Of a DNA stretch of 36,858 nucleotides, positions 35,710 to 36,858 are shown piece by piece. Source of the stretch: Oscillospiraceae bacterium (GTDB lineage: Bacteria > Bacillota > Clostridia > Oscillospirales > Ruminococcaceae); the NCBI GenBank assembly GCA_017848125.1, contig JAGAJY010000258.1, positions 1-36,858 of the forward strand, read 5' to 3'. The translations under genes and the position numbers were made by a program. The stretch's first letter is position 1. Every line of letters starts with the position of its first letter. A model generated the notes under the pieces. The model was not told the origin of the DNA. It did no database searches and saw nothing but the letters and a program-made list of their open reading frames with translations.

Positions 35710-36858
35710 TTATTTTACCACATTTACATTTAAAATGCTATACCTTTTTAAAATATTTATTATTTCCGACGAAAAAATTTCTCCCCCTGTTACTGCCGCT
35801 ATTCCCGGAGGACAGCAGGAAACGGCTGCCGAGCATATCCGTCCTGCCGCTTCATCAACGGGAATACATTCCCTTGGGGACATTGCCGCTTCTCTCAGGC
35901 TCATTGCCCTTTCAAGAGGAGAAAGCGCCGAATAGTCGGGGAGAGGGATAAATATCCTCGGCTGAGGAATCGAGGACAAGGCTCTGCCTATGGCATTTAT
36001 TTCCGAAACCTCAAGGCCTGTGAGCATAAGGACAACATGGGTATTATCCGCATATTCACATTCTATGTCCCAGCCCCTGAGAATTTCCGACAGGTCATAT
36101 CCGCTGTAGCCCGAGGGGGGAGCGAGAATAGTCAGCTTGCCGCACTCCCCTTCCGAAATGCTCCAGCAGGGAGAAAGGAAATTCTTTACATTTTCCGAGG
36201 CTTTTTTCATTTTTGCAAAATAGTCATCGGCTTCGTTTTCCAGAAAATCATTGCACATATCCAGAGAGCGCAGGATAAGGTACGAGGGGCTTGTTGAGCC
36301 GAACATTGACATTATTTCCTTGGCATAGCCCTCGTATTTCTCCGCAGAGGGGTCGTTTATATGCAGATATGCGCCTCCCGTAAGAACGGGAAGCGTTTTG
36401 TGGGCTGAATCGCAGCACATATCCGCTCCGTGATATAAGGGGTGGAGAGGTGTGCCGTTTTCATCATATATGAATCTGAGATATGCACCGTGGGCATTGT
36501 CAACAAGCAGTCGGCAGCCGTATTTTCGGCATACTGCGGCTATTTCGTCAAGAGGGGTCATATGCCCAAGATAATCGGGAGTGGTTATGTAAACACAGGA
36601 CGGCGGCTCTCCTTTGCATATTGCCTGCTCTATCATTTCGGCGGTGATATTTCCCGAAACGACGGTTGAGCTGTACTGGGGATAGACCCATTCCACGTCT
36701 GCGTCAAGCATTATGCAGGCATTAAGAAATGAGCGGTGGCAGTTTCTTGCGGCAACGACTCTGCGGTTATCCGCTCCCATAAGACACATTGCAAGCATTG
36801 TATATATGCAGAGCGTCGAGCCTCCTGCGCTGAAAAGAGTTTTATATGAGCCGAATAT
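35710..36858 (-). CDS. Orn/Lys/Arg decarboxylase family protein (YaaO-like), 5' end outside the window
   Basis: The frame is open to base 36858 without a start, so the N-terminus lies beyond the edge; 382 residues are present. The fragment is the PLP-dependent fold type I decarboxylase. It has LFSAGGSTLCIYTMLAM near its start, the segment GADNRRVVAARNCHRS, the aspartate in LLVDNAHGAY and the PLP-lysine motif DSAHKTLPVLTGGAYLH. A C-terminal domain ends at a short hydrophobic tail. The family decarboxylates basic amino acids to polyamines or diamines. The compact length and position just before darA match B. subtilis YaaO. Between it and darA in Bacillus stands tmk, which is missing here. The gap to darA is 51 bp. 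Confidence 0.9.
   Translation of the reverse strand: MFGSYKTLFSAGGSTLCIYTMLAMCLMGADNRRVVAARNCHRSFLNACIMLDADVEWVYPQYSSTVVSGNITAEMIEQAICKGEPPSCVYITTPDYLGHMTPLDEIAAVCRKYGCRLLVDNAHGAYLRFIYDENGTPLHPLYHGADMCCDSAHKTLPVLTGGAYLHINDPSAEKYEGYAKEIMSMFGSTSPSYLILRSLDMCNDFLENEADDYFAKMKKASENVKNFLSPCWSISEGECGKLTILAPPSGYSGYDLSEILRGWDIECEYADNTHVVLMLTGLEVSEINAIGRALSSIPQPRIFIPLPDYSALSPLERAMSLREAAMSPRECIPVDEAAGRICSAAVSCCPPGIAAVTGGEIFSSEIINILKRYSILNVNVVK

Overview
The window looks like the chromosome of an anaerobic, low- to mid-GC Firmicute of the Ruminococcus/Oscillospiraceae type. This is inferred from the HrcA/CIRCE-controlled hrcA-grpE-dnaK-dnaJ block, a GTP-type PEP carboxykinase, a CE2-like esterase lipoprotein as in plant-fibre degraders, a SpoIIQ-like peptidase, the Bacillus-like yaaO-darA-holB-ricT order, and strong AAAGGAG or GAGGTGA ribosome binding sites with sigma-A promoters. 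Species cannot be assigned from the sequence alone.

Layout. 1-270 is the tail of an AMP-binding (adenylation) enzyme. 438-3843 holds a membrane diguanylate cyclase, rodA and an XRE regulator. 3902-8854 is the heat-shock cluster with one perfect and one degraded CIRCE. 8961-9590 encodes an unrecognised protein made of two copies of one ~80-residue unit. 9631-9980 is a dispersed, hairpin-rich, inverted-repeat-bounded element whose second copy lies at 21762-22100. 10029-11753 (minus) is a nucleoside-kinase-like protein and a PHP-type tyrosine phosphatase. 11972-15579 is an Mrp/NBP35 ATPase, GTP-dependent PEP carboxykinase with a ~200-nt leader, and an acetyltransferase.

15633-20573 (minus) is a Ter-type stress operon, in transcription order terD, AIM24-family gene, terD, CitE-like aldolase, TRSP-domain phosphoribosyltransferase, LppM-like lipoprotein. 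20871-23484 holds the SpoIIQ-like peptidase, a small membrane protein and a radical SAM protein. 23656-27231 (plus) is a run of closely spaced genes: CE2-like esterase, P-loop protein, three GNAT acetyltransferases and an NTF2-like protein. 27232-27849 has no convincing gene but contains stem-loops. 27850-32283 (minus) is a HAD phosphatase, a 7TM-GGDEF-EAL protein and a PAS-GGDEF protein. 32331-36858 (minus) is an SPFH protein, a 54-aa membrane protein, ricT, holB, darA and a YaaO-like PLP decarboxylase cut by the window edge.

How the genes work together. Nucleotide second messengers are a theme: two probable diguanylate cyclases, one probable phosphodiesterase, and a c-di-AMP receptor (DarA). 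Stress handling is the other theme, through CIRCE-controlled chaperones and the Ter operon. The most unusual non-genic feature is the two-copy structured repeat. Its copies show paired substitutions that keep hairpin stems intact, both sit between convergent genes, and all four element ends abut a hairpin.
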